DNA from: Mesorhizobium sp. CAU 1732
GTDB lineage: Bacteria > Pseudomonadota > Alphaproteobacteria > Rhizobiales > Rhizobiaceae
DNA: 64,000 nucleotides
NCBI RefSeq assembly: GCF_039888675.1
Contig: NZ_JBDQQR010000001.1
Span: forward strand, 62,001-126,000
Direction of reading: 5' to 3'
Position numbers and translations under genes: made by a program. Shown one piece after another: positions 39,101 to 47,384 of this stretch. The notes beneath the pieces were generated by a model. The model was not told the DNA's origin. It saw only the letters and a program-made list of their open reading frames with translations, and did not search any database. Each line of letters begins with the position of its first letter. Position 1 is the stretch's first letter.

Positions 39101-39631
39101 GCGCCCTCCATTGCGATGGAACGCGGGACGGCGGCGCACCGGCTGCTGCAGGTTCTGCCCGCGCTGCCCGTTGCCGACCGCGAGGCCGCCGCACAGCGTT
39201 ATCTGTCGCGTATCGGCAGGATGTGGACGGAAGGCGATCGCACCTGGCTGTGGCAGGCCGTCGACCGCATCCTCTCGCATGGCGATTTCGCCGACATCTT
39301 CACTGAAGGGTCGCGTGCGGAGGTGGCCGTGATGGGCCGCCTCACCGTTGCGGGAACTGAGCGCGCCGTCTCCGGCAAGATCGACCGCCTGGTCGTCACC
39401 GACAGCGAAATACTGATCGTCGACTACAAGACCAACCGCCCGCCGCCGTCCCGTATCGCCGACCTACCGCCCTCCCACGTCGCGCAGATGGCGCTCTATC
39501 GCGACCTGTTGCGGCCGATCTATCCTGGACGAACAGTCCGTGCGGCACTGGTCTATACCGAAAGCCCGGTGCTTCTGGCCCTTGCCGATGACGTGATGGA
39601 TGCCGCCCTTGCCCGACTCAGGCCGGCGTGA
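36113..39631 (+). CDS. addA: Double-strand break repair helicase-nuclease AddA
   Basis: AddA is the UvrD-like 3'-5' helicase and nuclease of AddAB, which replaces RecBCD here. The 1172-residue product has Walker A SANAGSGKTHVLAQRV near residue 30, Walker B ILLDEAQDTGPDQW, motif GDEKQSIYSFQGADPESF, helicase motif RRLLYVGMTRAEDRLIV and a C-terminal nuclease with GKIDRLVVTDSEILIVDYKT. The ATG at 36113 overlaps the addB stop. The murU-addB-addA-trxA run is collinear in Rhizobiales. Confidence 0.95.
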   Translation: MSRILHVPQDTIDAQAKASQPRISAWVSANAGSGKTHVLAQRVIRLLLDGADPSRILCLTYTRAAAANMANRVFANLSRWATLADTELSAEIATLTGHAPDASRIARARQLFARALETPGGLKIQTIHAFCEAVLHQFPLEANIAGHFEMLDSQMEAALVAEARREMITAAGSDHPGLGEAFAAVLQIGGEMGLDALLGAIVSQRDALRRFIAQIGEGDPRFVPLFEEFGFSGSETPDALAGDIWPDSYFDMNLARAIDARAHAAGKATAAGFAANLSAACALEAPSDRLWALRGAFLTRKEGVWAARSTKSIMAKGVGEHFPEFAEEFARFAGAIDVACDRVALFTMLDGTRAALVIADWLIAAYERLKSARGFLDFNDLITRTAALLSRRDAGAWVQYKLDKGIDHILLDEAQDTGPDQWAVVKALASEFFAGQGAREVQRTVFAVGDEKQSIYSFQGADPESFAIGGREFRDRVVEADGRFEHVRLTRSFRSTWDVLSAVDLVFAREENRDGLTRDPEPIEHLAIRENAPGHVEVWPSLGPVDVEEPDDWTEAIDHASAPAVRLARQIADTVEHWLKTANVIEGTGRRLSAGDVMVLVRKRDRFIHALGRELKDRGIPVAGADRLMLTGHIAVQDLMAIARIALQPDDDLSLAALLKSPIFGFDEDALYRLAADRPKGRSLLASLRLAADHDARARSVADLLAKWRREAGFHPPFEFFGNILGRDRMRSRFIARLGPEAGDVVDEFLNFCLAAERTGVTELEALIALLDGGGPEIKREMDQTRGEVRIMTAHAAKGLEAPVVFLVDSGSAAFSDSHLPRLMPFDAPRKGWHGRGFLWRAASDTNNAFSRELTGLARAKAEQEYRRLLYVGMTRAEDRLIVCGYHGKRGQADGSWHTMVGGALAASEHTQQRQHEATGETVLRYAVTPSQRVEAEAETKTVADAAAPVPASLWEKLPAAPPLPRPLSPSGTSAIIEPEPELSPTQRSPVLDAELAPSIAMERGTAAHRLLQVLPALPVADREAAAQRYLSRIGRMWTEGDRTWLWQAVDRILSHGDFADIFTEGSRAEVAVMGRLTVAGTERAVSGKIDRLVVTDSEILIVDYKTNRPPPSRIADLPPSHVAQMALYRDLLRPIYPGRTVRAALVYTESPVLLALADDVMDAALARLRPA

Positions 39632-39698
39632 CACAAGTGCTTGAAGTCGGGGTCGCCGGCCCCCACATCTGGCTCGACACAATCCCATGGAGACCGAT

Positions 39699-40022
39699 AT
39701 GGCCACCGTCACCATCGACAAGAACAATTTTGAGTCCGACGTCCTGCAGTCGGCGGAACCCGTCGTCGTGGATTTCTGGGCAGAGTGGTGCGGTCCCTGC
39801 AAGATGATCGCGCCCGCTCTCGAGGAAATCGCGGGCGAACTCGACGGCAAGGTGAAGATCGCCAAGATCAACATCGATGAAAACCCGGAACTGGCCGCTC
39901 AGTTCGGCGTCCGCTCGATCCCGACCCTGATGATCTTCAAGGGCGGCGAAGTGGCCGACATGAAGGTCGGCGCTGCACCGAAGACCGCGCTGTCGGCCTG
40001 GATCGGCGGCAACGTCGCCTGA
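39699..40022 (+). CDS. trxA: Thioredoxin 1
   Basis: Thioredoxin reduces protein disulfides in the cytosol. The 107-residue protein has the active site [10 protein letters not shown] (Cys31 and Cys34), cis-Pro segment [13 protein letters not shown] and the usual fold length. ATG 39699 is preferred to an ATG at 39687 because GGAGA sits seven bases before it and the family starts there. Confidence 0.97.
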   Translation: MATVTIDKNNFESDVLQSAEPVVVDFWAEWCGPCKMIAPALEEIAGELDGKVKIAKINIDENPELAAQFGVRSIPTLMIFKGGEVADMKVGAAPKTALSAWIGGNVA

Positions 40023-40045
40023 TCGACACTTTGGTGGAATGAAAC

Positions 40046-40076
40046 AAGCCCGGCATCGCGCCGGGCTTTTTCTTTG
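40046..40076. terminator. Bidirectional terminator between trxA and folC
   Basis: AAGCCCGGC (40046-40054) and GCCGGGCTT (40060-40068) form a perfect nine-base stem with a five-base loop, followed on the plus strand by TTTTCTTT. It lies between convergent trxA and folC. Confidence 0.85.
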
Positions 40077-41414
40077 TCACGTTGGCGGGGTGCCGTTTTT
40101 CGCCAGAACCTCGCCGATGAGATAGAGCGAGCCGCAGATGAGAATGCGCGGCGGATGGTCCGGATCGTCCCATGCGTCGCGCAGCAGCATCAGCGCATTC
40201 TCCACGGAGGCGACGGGCTCGGCGTTGAGCCCAGCAGCCGTCGCCTTTGCAGCGAGTTCGTCATTCGGCACGCCGGCATCGCTTTCGTTGACCGGCACGG
40301 TGAAGACATGCCGCGCCATGCCATGGAAATTGTGGAAGTAGCCGGTCTGGTCCTTGGTGTTGATCATGCCCGAGATCAGCACCAGCGGTAGCGGCCGCTT
40401 GTCCTCCTGCTCGGCCAGCGCCTCCGCGACGACCGCGCCGGCATCCGGGTTGTGACCGCCGTCGATCCAGATATCCGACCCCTTCGGTGCCAGATCGACA
40501 AGCGTGCCCTCGGTGAGCTTCTGCATGCGCCCCGCCCACGCGACGCGGTTCATGGCGATATCGGCGATGCGGTTCGTGACGCGGAACCCGGCCGCCTTCA
40601 CGCCGGCGATAGCGGCTGCCGCATTGGCATATTGGTGACGGCCGGGCAGGCGCGGCGGCGTCAGGTCGAAGAGCCCGTCATCGTCCTGATAGACCATGCG
40701 GCGGTTCTCCTCGAAGGCGAGGAAATCCTGCCCGTAGATCAGCGCGGGCGCACCCAGCCTCTCGGCCGTCTCCACCAGCACGTCGCGTGCGGCGTCATAC
40801 TCCTGCGCGCCCACGATGACGGGCACGCCGGGCTTGATGATGCCGGCCTTCTCGATCGCGATGAGCTCGACGCGGTCGCCGAGATAGGCTTCGTGGTCGA
40901 GAGAGATCGGCATGATGATGGTCGTGGCGGGCTTGGCGATGACGTTGGTCGCATCGAACCGCCCGCCCAGGCCGACCTCGACGATCGCGGCGTCGGCGGG
41001 GTGTTCCGAGAACAGCACGAACATGACCGCGGTCAGGATTTCGAAGACGGTGATCATCTCGCCGCGATTGGCTTCGGCCACCCGCGCGATCGCGTCGGCC
41101 AGCACCGCGTCCTCGACCAGCCTGCCGCCGCCTGCCGCTCCGATGCGGTAGCGTTCGTGCCAGTTGACGAGGTGCGGCGAGGTGTGGACGTGGCAGGTCA
41201 GCCCCGACGCTTCGAGCAACGCGCGCGAGAACGCGGCTGTCGAGCCTTTGCCGTTGGTTCCGGCGATATGGATGACCGGCGGCATCCGCTCGTGCGGATT
41301 GCCGAGCCGCTCCAGCAAGCGCGTGATGCGCTCCAGCGACAGGTCGAACCCTTTCGGGTGGAGGGCCATCAGCCGTTCGATTTCGCGGTCGGCGGCGTGA
41401 AGTTCGGTGGTCAT
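40077..41414 (-). CDS. folC: Bifunctional dihydrofolate/folylpolyglutamate synthase
   Basis: FolC adds glutamate to dihydropteroate and extends folate polyglutamate tails. The 445-residue Mur-ligase-family enzyme has the P-loop HIAGTNGKGSTAAFSRALL, the TSPHLVNWHERYRI segment, EVGLGGRFDATN and the C-terminal IDGGHNPDA motif. It is last in the leftward trpF-trpB-trpA-accD-folC run, a conserved alphaproteobacterial order. The gap to accD is 127 bases. Confidence 0.96.
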   Translation of the reverse strand: MTTELHAADREIERLMALHPKGFDLSLERITRLLERLGNPHERMPPVIHIAGTNGKGSTAAFSRALLEASGLTCHVHTSPHLVNWHERYRIGAAGGGRLVEDAVLADAIARVAEANRGEMITVFEILTAVMFVLFSEHPADAAIVEVGLGGRFDATNVIAKPATTIIMPISLDHEAYLGDRVELIAIEKAGIIKPGVPVIVGAQEYDAARDVLVETAERLGAPALIYGQDFLAFEENRRMVYQDDDGLFDLTPPRLPGRHQYANAAAAIAGVKAAGFRVTNRIADIAMNRVAWAGRMQKLTEGTLVDLAPKGSDIWIDGGHNPDAGAVVAEALAEQEDKRPLPLVLISGMINTKDQTGYFHNFHGMARHVFTVPVNESDAGVPNDELAAKATAAGLNAEPVASVENALMLLRDAWDDPDHPPRILICGSLYLIGEVLAKNGTPPT

Positions 41415-41541
41415 GGGACCGATCCTGCTGTCGCGAGATGCACTGCGTTCACGTGGAGCCTAGAACCACTTCGATCCCGATGGAATCGAAATGGCGCAGT
41501 GTGCTGCACTTGCGCAGCGACTTTTTCACGTGGCGCTTCGC

Positions 41542-42462
41542 CTAGGCTTCGGCGCGCGCCTCGGTCACGGCGGGAACCGGCGGGAGGATGTCGGCGAGCG
41601 GCTCTTCGGTCGCCTTTTCCTTGAGCAGGATCTTGAGCAGGCGCGACACCGTGGCTTTCATATCGAGACGCGAGACGACCATGTCCACCATGCCGTGCTC
41701 CATCAGATATTCGGAGCGCTGGAAGCCTTCGGGCAGCTTCTCGCGGATCGTCTGTTCGATGACGCGTGCGCCCGCGAAGCCGATCACCGCGCCCGGCTCG
41801 GCGATATGGATATCGCCCAGCATCGCATAGGAGGCGGTGACGCCGCCGGTCGTCGGATTGGTCAGGACGACGATGTAGGGAAGGCCTGCCTCCTTGAGAC
41901 GATCGACCCCGACCGTGGTGCGCGCGAGCTGCATGAGCGACAGGATGCCTTCCTGCATGCGCGCCCCGCCCGAGGCGGAAAAGAGCACCAGCGGCTTTTT
42001 CTGTTCGATCGCGGTTTCGAACGCCTTGATGATCGCCTCGCCGGCAGCCATGCCGAGCGACCCGCCCATGAAGGAGAAATCCTGCACCGTCACGACGATC
42101 GGCAGGCCTTCGATCGAGCCGGTTGCCGACACGACGGCGTCTTCGAGACCGGTCTTGGCCTTGTAGTCGCGCAGACGGTCCGTATAGCGCTTCTCGTCGC
42201 GGAATTTGAGCGGATCGAGCGCGACCTTGGGATTCTCGAGCAACGAATAGGCGCCGTCGTCCAGGAATGCCTTGAGGCGCTCCTTGGCCGTGATCTTCAT
42301 GTGGTAGCCCGACGAGGGGATCACGAACTGGTTCTGTTCGAGATCCTTGTGAAAGACCATTTCGCCGGTCTCGGGATCCTTGATCCAGAGATTGTCGGGC
42401 ATGTCGCGCCGGCCAAGCATCGAATTGATCTTGGGGCGGACGAAATTGGTGATCCAGTTCAT
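41542..42462 (-). CDS. accD: Acetyl-CoA carboxylase carboxyltransferase beta subunit, zinc-ribbon cysteines missing
   Basis: AccD with AccA transfers carboxyl from carboxybiotin to acetyl-CoA to form malonyl-CoA for fatty acid synthesis. The 306-residue protein has the crotonase-like core ([54 protein letters not shown]). The N-terminal zinc ribbon, which has four Cys in E. coli, here reads [11 protein letters not shown] and [10 protein letters not shown], so none of the four ligands remains. Loss of some ligands is known in relatives. Confidence 0.95.
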   Translation of the reverse strand: MNWITNFVRPKINSMLGRRDMPDNLWIKDPETGEMVFHKDLEQNQFVIPSSGYHMKITAKERLKAFLDDGAYSLLENPKVALDPLKFRDEKRYTDRLRDYKAKTGLEDAVVSATGSIEGLPIVVTVQDFSFMGGSLGMAAGEAIIKAFETAIEQKKPLVLFSASGGARMQEGILSLMQLARTTVGVDRLKEAGLPYIVVLTNPTTGGVTASYAMLGDIHIAEPGAVIGFAGARVIEQTIREKLPEGFQRSEYLMEHGMVDMVVSRLDMKATVSRLLKILLKEKATEEPLADILPPVPAVTEARAEA

Positions 42463-42501
42463 GGCAGGTCTCCGCTTCGGTCTGTGGAGAGGATGGAGCC
42501 G

Positions 42502-43341
42502 CTATTCGGCAGGAGCAAGGCGGGCCCGGCGCACGCCGTGGGCGAGACCGTCAACCAGCGTTGCGACGGCTTCGGCCGGATCGGCGGTGAGCTTGCCGTT
42601 GGCGTCGATAACGTTCGCGACGGCGTTGACGATCGCCGTGCCGACGACGACGCCGTCAGCCGACGCGCCGATGGCGCGCGCCTGCTCGGCGGTCTTGACG
42701 CCGAAACCGACGCAGACGGGCAGGTCGGTGTGCGCCTTGATGCGGGCAACCGCTGCGCCGACCTTCGATGTATCGGGAAGCGCCGAGCCTGTGATGCCGG
42801 TCATGGAGACGTAGTAGACGAAGCCCGACGTGTTCGAGAGCACCTTGGGCAGGCGCTTGTCGTCGGTCGTTGGCGTCGCGAGGCGGATGAAGTTGATGCC
42901 GGCGTGAAGTGCTGGCAGGCACAGCTCCTCGTCCATCTCGGGCGGCAGGTCGACGACGATCAGCCCGTCGATGCCGGACGCCTTGGCGTCAGCCAGGAAC
43001 CGCTCGACCCCGTAGATGTAGATCGGGTTGTAGTAGCCCATCAGGACGATCGGCGTCTCGTCGTCCGCCTTGCGGAAATCGGCGGCCATTGCGAGCGTCT
43101 TGGGAAGTGTCTGGCCGCCCTTGAGCGCACGCAGCCCGGCCGCCTGAATCGCGGGGCCGTCTGCCATCGGATCGGAGAACGGCATGCCGAGCTCGATCAC
43201 GTCGGCGCCGGCCTTTGGCAGCGCCTTCATGATCTTGAGCGACTCGTCGTAGCTCGGATCACCGCCCATGAAATAGGTCACGAGCGCCGGGCGCCCTTCG
43301 GCCTTGAGCTTCGCCATGCGGCGGTCGATACGGGTGTTCAT
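42502..43341 (-). CDS. trpA: Tryptophan synthase alpha subunit (frame open upstream into toxin gene)
   Basis: TrpA cleaves indole-3-glycerol phosphate and channels indole to TrpB. The 279-residue TIM barrel starts [20 protein letters not shown], with catalytic Glu in [17 protein letters not shown] and Asp in [11 protein letters not shown]. The ATG at 43341 has a ribosome site AGGAAGAAGG, so independent initiation is likely. However, the reading frame has no stop between the upstream toxin gene (ATG 43641) and TrpA, so a 379-residue toxin-TrpA fusion can also be made. Confidence 0.95.
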   Translation of the reverse strand: MNTRIDRRMAKLKAEGRPALVTYFMGGDPSYDESLKIMKALPKAGADVIELGMPFSDPMADGPAIQAAGLRALKGGQTLPKTLAMAADFRKADDETPIVLMGYYNPIYIYGVERFLADAKASGIDGLIVVDLPPEMDEELCLPALHAGINFIRLATPTTDDKRLPKVLSNTSGFVYYVSMTGITGSALPDTSKVGAAVARIKAHTDLPVCVGFGVKTAEQARAIGASADGVVVGTAIVNAVANVIDANGKLTADPAEAVATLVDGLAHGVRRARLAPAE

Positions 43342-43641
43342 GTCGCCTTCTTCCTGAAGCCCCGCTTGCGCTGGATCGGCACGCTGATCCCAAACACGGA
43401 CTACCTCTATATTGTCTTTGGTTACGCGATAGATGATTGCAAACGGAAGACGCGGGATGCTGTATATACGAAGCCCTGTCTCGTCCACTGGCCTCCCGAT
43501 GTAAGGGTGGTCGGAAAGGGTGGCAACAGCTCTGACGTATTGCTTGGTGGCGCGCTCCGAACCTGCGTGAAAGATGCTGCCGTAATATTCCAGGAACCAA
43601 GCCAGATCGTCGTTGGCGGAAGCCAGGTAGACTAGCCTCAT
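43342..43641 (-). CDS. RelE/ParE-superfamily toxin, in frame with trpA
   Basis: The first 100 codons from ATG 43641 encode a RelE/ParE-like domain: [60 protein letters not shown]. Such toxins cleave mRNA at the ribosome or poison gyrase. Length matches the family up to VWDQRADP, but no stop codon follows. The codons run on as [10 protein letters not shown] into the TrpA ATG, crossing the trpA ribosome site. The start overlaps the antitoxin stop (ATGA). Base composition is visibly less GC-rich than trpA, suggesting acquisition. Whether toxin is made alone is not evident. Confidence 0.85.
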
Positions 43642-43904
43642 GAACGGCGGGGCTTCAGAAAGACGTCTGGTTCCGGTGGTTGCAGCTCATTTTCGGTGCC
43701 CCAGCTCTCGATCCAGCGATGCATAGCCTCGGCCGAGATGAAAACGCCCTTGTCAGCCTCTGCAATGCGTTCCTTCAACAGCCTGCGCTCGGTTTCGGAA
43801 CCCCGCAAAAAGGAAGCGTAATCGCGGTGCTTTTCATCCGCAAACGACGCGGCCTCCGCCTTCTCGATCTCCAAACCGCTTACCGTGTTCTCTCGTCTGG
43901 CCAT
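43638..43904 (-). CDS. Type II antitoxin partner of the RelE/ParE-like toxin
   Basis: The 88-residue protein lies directly upstream of the toxin with a four-base overlap, the usual antitoxin-first arrangement. It is mostly helical and charged ([20 protein letters not shown]) and ends in [20 protein letters not shown], a C-terminal pattern shared by small antitoxins found next to RelE/ParE toxins. No clear ribbon-helix-helix DNA-binding signature was picked out at the N-terminus. The pair sits between trpB and trpA on the same strand. Confidence 0.78.
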   Translation of the reverse strand: MARRENTVSGLEIEKAEAASFADEKHRDYASFLRGSETERRLLKERIAEADKGVFISAEAMHRWIESWGTENELQPPEPDVFLKPRRS

Positions 43905-44012
43905 GTCGGATTGCCATGATCTCTTGTTCGGGCAAAGCTAGCACAGCCGGCCACTTGGCTCAAACCGTCCAGCTTCTTGTCGCCGCTCGCCTGGTCTATC
44001 GACCGTGCCCCG

Positions 44013-45233
44013 TCAAATCTCCATGCCCATCATGCCGGCCACGGTGTGCACGTCCTTGTCGCCGCGGCCGGAGAGGTTGACGATGATGATCTCGTCCTTC
44101 CTCATGCCGGGCGCGATCTTCATGGCGTGGGCGATGGCATGCGCGGATTCGAGCGCCGGGATGATGCCTTCGGTGCGGGTCGTGAGCTGAAACGCTTCCA
44201 TAGCCTCGTCATCGAGGATCGGCAGGTAGTCGACGCGGCCGCTGTCGCGCAGCCAGGAATGCTCCGGGCCGACACCGGGATAATCGAGGCCGGCCGAGAT
44301 CGAATGGCCGTCCAGAATCTGGCCGTCTTCGTTCTGAAGCAGGTATGTGCGGTTGCCGTGCAGCACGCCGGGCTTGCCGGCATTCATCGAGGCACAGTGT
44401 TCGGCGCCGTCGAGCCCCCGTCCGCCGGCCTCGATGCCGATGATCCTGACGTCTTTATCGTCGAGGAAGGGGTGGAAGATGCCGATCGCGTTGGAGCCGC
44501 CACCAACCGCCGCGATGACGACGTCCGGCAGCCTGCCCTCGCGCTCGAGAATCTGCTCTCGGGCCTCCGTGCCGATCACCGACTGGAACTCCCGCACCAG
44601 TTCCGGATAGGGATGCGGTCCGGCGGCCGTGCCGATCAGGTAATAGGTGTCCTCGACATTGGTCACCCAGTCGCGAAGCGCCTCGTTCATGGCGTCCTTC
44701 AAGGTGCCGTGCCCAGCCGAGACGGGCTTCACTTCCGCGCCCAGCAGCTTCATGCGGAAGACGTTGGGCTTCTGCCGCTCGACATCTGTCGCGCCCATAT
44801 AGACCACGCACGGGTAACCGAACCGCGCGGCGACGGTTGCGGAGGCGACGCCATGCTGACCGGCGCCCGTCTCCGCGATGATGCGCTTGCGGCCCATGCG
44901 CTTGGCCAGCAGGATCTGGCCGAGGCAGTTATTGATCTTGTGCGAACCAGTGTGGTTCAAATCTTCGCGCTTGAAGTAGATTTTCGCGCCGCCGAGATGC
45001 CTGGACAGGCCCTCCGCGTGGTAGAGCTTCGATGGCCGGCCGGCATAGTGCGTCGAGAGCGCCTGGAGTTCGGCCTTGAATGCGGGATCATTCTTCGCCT
45101 TGTCCCAGTGATCCTGAAGATCCAGGATCAGCGGCATCAGCGTTTCGGCAACGAAACGACCGCCGAAAATGCCGAACATGCCTTGCTCGTCGGGACCGGT
45201 GCGGAACGAATTTGGCGGCACGGGCTGGTTCAC
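44013..45233 (-). CDS. trpB: Tryptophan synthase beta subunit
   Basis: TrpB is the PLP enzyme that condenses indole and serine. The 406-residue protein has the PLP lysine in [20 protein letters not shown], the GAGQHGVA loop and the phosphate-binding GGGSNAIG. It lies 25 bases after trpF. The trpB-trpA junction, normally tight, is separated here by about 670 bases holding the toxin-antitoxin pair. Confidence 0.97.
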   Translation of the reverse strand: MNQPVPPNSFRTGPDEQGMFGIFGGRFVAETLMPLILDLQDHWDKAKNDPAFKAELQALSTHYAGRPSKLYHAEGLSRHLGGAKIYFKREDLNHTGSHKINNCLGQILLAKRMGRKRIIAETGAGQHGVASATVAARFGYPCVVYMGATDVERQKPNVFRMKLLGAEVKPVSAGHGTLKDAMNEALRDWVTNVEDTYYLIGTAAGPHPYPELVREFQSVIGTEAREQILEREGRLPDVVIAAVGGGSNAIGIFHPFLDDKDVRIIGIEAGGRGLDGAEHCASMNAGKPGVLHGNRTYLLQNEDGQILDGHSISAGLDYPGVGPEHSWLRDSGRVDYLPILDDEAMEAFQLTTRTEGIIPALESAHAIAHAMKIAPGMRKDEIIIVNLSGRGDKDVHTVAGMMGMEI

Positions 45234-45258
45234 GGCCGGTCTCCTCGGGAATGCGGCG

Positions 45259-45915
45259 TCAGGCTGCGATCGCGCGTGCGGCTCTGACGGCCTTGAAGAA
45301 GTCTGCTATCGATGCCGCATCCTTGACGCCCGGCGCGCTTTCCACGCCCGACGAAACGTCGATGCCGGGCGGGTTGGCGAGCGCCAGCGCATCGCGGATA
45401 TTGGCGGCGGTCAGCCCACCCGAAAGCATGTAATCGATGCCCGGGTCAAGGGCGGCGAGAATGGTCCAGTCGAAGGTGACGCCGTTGCCGCCGGGCAACT
45501 CGGAGCCCTTGGGCGGCTTCGCGTCGAACAGAAACCGGTCCGCGACGCCCAGGAACGGCTCGATCGCTGCAAGATCGTCCGCCTCGCTGATCGAAAACGC
45601 CTTCATGACCGGCAGGCCGTAGCGCGCCTTGATCGCGGCGGTGCGTTCCGGCGTTTCGCGGCCGTGAAGCTGAAGCATATCGGGCGCCATCGCTTCGACG
45701 ATCGCATCCAGAAATGCGTCGTCGGCATCGACGGTCACCGCGACGGATTGCGCCCTGCCCCTGGCGCGCGCGCGAAGCACGCCCGCTTCCGCCGGCGCGA
45801 TGTTTCGCGGGCTCTTGGGAAAGAAGATGAAGCCGACATGCGAAGCACCGCCATCGAGCGCCGCGTCCAGCGCTTCGGGGGTCTTGAGGCCACAGATTTT
45901 GATGTCGAGGGTCAT
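45259..45915 (-). CDS. trpF: Phosphoribosylanthranilate isomerase
   Basis: TrpF catalyses the Amadori rearrangement of phosphoribosylanthranilate in tryptophan synthesis. The 218-residue TIM barrel begins [19 protein letters not shown] with the catalytic Cys, and has [15 protein letters not shown] and phosphate motifs [11 protein letters not shown]. It heads the trpF-trpB-[TA]-trpA-accD-folC run. Confidence 0.96.
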   Translation of the reverse strand: MTLDIKICGLKTPEALDAALDGGASHVGFIFFPKSPRNIAPAEAGVLRARARGRAQSVAVTVDADDAFLDAIVEAMAPDMLQLHGRETPERTAAIKARYGLPVMKAFSISEADDLAAIEPFLGVADRFLFDAKPPKGSELPGGNGVTFDWTILAALDPGIDYMLSGGLTAANIRDALALANPPGIDVSSGVESAPGVKDAASIADFFKAVRAARAIAA

Positions 45916-45967
45916 GAGCGCGGGAGTGCCATGAAATCAAGGCGGAGTCGAGGAAAGAGCCGTCTGT

Positions 45968-46732
45968 TCACTCGAACGCGATGGCCTGCAGCGCGCTGCC
46001 GTTGCGCTTGAGCCAGGCGCGGGCTTCTTCGGTGCGCGGGCACAGTTCCTTGCACAGCTTCCAGAATTTCGGGCCGTGGTTCATCTCCTTCAGATGCGCA
46101 ACCTCGTGGGCGACGAGGTAGTCGATCACTGTCGGCGGGGCCATCATGATGCGCCACGAAAAGGAGAGGTTGCCGTCCGACGTGCACGATCCCCAGCGTG
46201 ACGACGTATCCTTGAAGCGCACGGCCTTCGCGGCGCGGCCGACGGATGCGGTGTGCTTGCCCACCAGCGGTTCGATGTCGCGCTTGGCCTCGCGCTTGAG
46301 GAAATCGGACAGGCGACGCCCCAGATGGCGCCGGTCGCCGTGGACGACGATGACGGGCTTGCCGTCATGAACATCGAGCGTCACGGTGCCCCGCTTGCCC
46401 GGTTCGTGAACGATCAGATGCGGAACGCCGCGCAACGGCAGCTTGACGCCGGGACGCACTTGCGGCCTGTCCGGGACGTTGGCGAGCTTGGTCTCGAGCC
46501 AGCCCTGATGCCGATCGAGAAAGCGCTCGACCTCGCCGCGCGCCACGCCCGGCGGCACGGTGATGCGCAAGCCTCGCCCGCCCGTGTCGATGCGCAGGGT
46601 CAGCCGCTTGGCGCGGTCGTTTTCGACGATGCGCAGCGGCAGTTCGCGGTTGGCGACGACATGCACGCGCTCGAGCGGTGCGGCGCGTGGTCGGGGAGCG
46701 GGTTTTGACGGGCGGAGAAAGCCGAAGACCAT
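45968..46732 (-). CDS. YgjP-like (DUF45) zinc metallopeptidase-family protein
   Basis: The 254-residue protein has a N-terminal beta-rich region (RLTLRIDTGGRGLRITVPPG) and a C-terminal gluzincin-like motif LVAHEVAHLKEMNHGPKFWK (HExxH plus downstream His). Members of this family include E. coli YgjP, reported to be a UTP pyrophosphatase rather than a protease; the substrate here is unknown. No signal peptide is visible, so it is cytosolic. Confidence 0.88.
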   Translation of the reverse strand: MVFGFLRPSKPAPRPRAAPLERVHVVANRELPLRIVENDRAKRLTLRIDTGGRGLRITVPPGVARGEVERFLDRHQGWLETKLANVPDRPQVRPGVKLPLRGVPHLIVHEPGKRGTVTLDVHDGKPVIVVHGDRRHLGRRLSDFLKREAKRDIEPLVGKHTASVGRAAKAVRFKDTSSRWGSCTSDGNLSFSWRIMMAPPTVIDYLVAHEVAHLKEMNHGPKFWKLCKELCPRTEEARAWLKRNGSALQAIAFE

Positions 46733-46792
46733 GACGACATACTATCCGATTCGCCGTGCGGCGGGAGCGAGACGAAGAAGGGCAAACGAAAA

Positions 46793-46816
46793 CGGCGCCG
46801 GATGTCTCCAGCGCCG
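46793..46816 (-). terminator. Rho-independent terminator after the DUF2852 gene
   Basis: CGGCGCCGG (46793-46801) pairs with CCAGCGCCG (46808-46816): nine base pairs in RNA counting one G-U, six-base loop. On the minus strand the stem is followed by TTTTCGTTT. It lies between the DUF2852 stop and the YgjP-like gene. Confidence 0.7.
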
Positions 46817-46849
46817 CTTCGGGAGGATGCGCCGTGGCGCGGATCCTTA

Positions 46850-47284
46850 TCAGTCGTCGAGCAGGCCTTCGCCCTTGGGCTCGTTGCGGGCCGGCGTGTT
46901 GCGCGAACGCTGCGACATGAAGCGGTCGAACTCTTCCTGATCCTTCGCCCGGCGAAGTTCGCGGGCATAGGAGTCGAACTCCTCGCGCATTTCTTCGAGC
47001 TTGCGGCGCTCTTCCGCAAGGCGCTCCAGTTCCTTCGTGCGCCAGTCGTCGAATGCGACGTTACCGGTCCGTGCGTGCATGTGCGCTCCCTTGCGGCAAG
47101 AGCCGAAGAAATTGTTGCGGGCCTTGCTCCACTCACCCTTGTAGTCCTCGAGGCGGTCGCCCCAGAGAATGTAGGCGAGCATGGCGAGACCCAGCGGCCA
47201 GAACACCATGAAACCGACGACCATCAGCGCGATGGTTGCGGGCGTCCACGCAGGACGGATCAAAGCGGTCTTGGTCATATTCAT
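46850..47284 (-). CDS. DUF2852 domain membrane protein
   Basis: The 144-residue protein has one membrane segment (TPATIALMVVGFMVFWPLGL, then AMLAYILWG) near residues 12-40, a linker with FFGSCRKGAHMHARTGNVAF, and a long charged coiled-coil (ERLAEERRKLEEMREEFDSY). This matches DUF2852, found mainly in Rhizobiales and of unknown function. ATG 47284 follows a GGAAGGA site; an ATG two codons later is equally possible. Confidence 0.85.
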   Translation of the reverse strand: MNMTKTALIRPAWTPATIALMVVGFMVFWPLGLAMLAYILWGDRLEDYKGEWSKARNNFFGSCRKGAHMHARTGNVAFDDWRTKELERLAEERRKLEEMREEFDSYARELRRAKDQEEFDRFMSQRSRNTPARNEPKGEGLLDD

Positions 47285-47384
47285 CCGTTCCTTCCAGTTG
47301 GATGCAGCCACGATCGGCTGCTTGAATTCGAAATGGGAACGGAAAAATGGCGATTCAAGACGGGATCGGATGAATCCGGACAAG

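Noticed and set aside
41491..43635. Plus-strand open frame (714 codons) opposite accD, trpA and the toxin
   Set aside because: It crosses three real genes on the other strand and shows no domain.
43342..43641. Calling the toxin a pseudogene because it lacks its own stop codon
   Set aside because: The frame is open, the domain is complete and the antitoxin is intact, so a functional fusion or translational coupling is equally likely.
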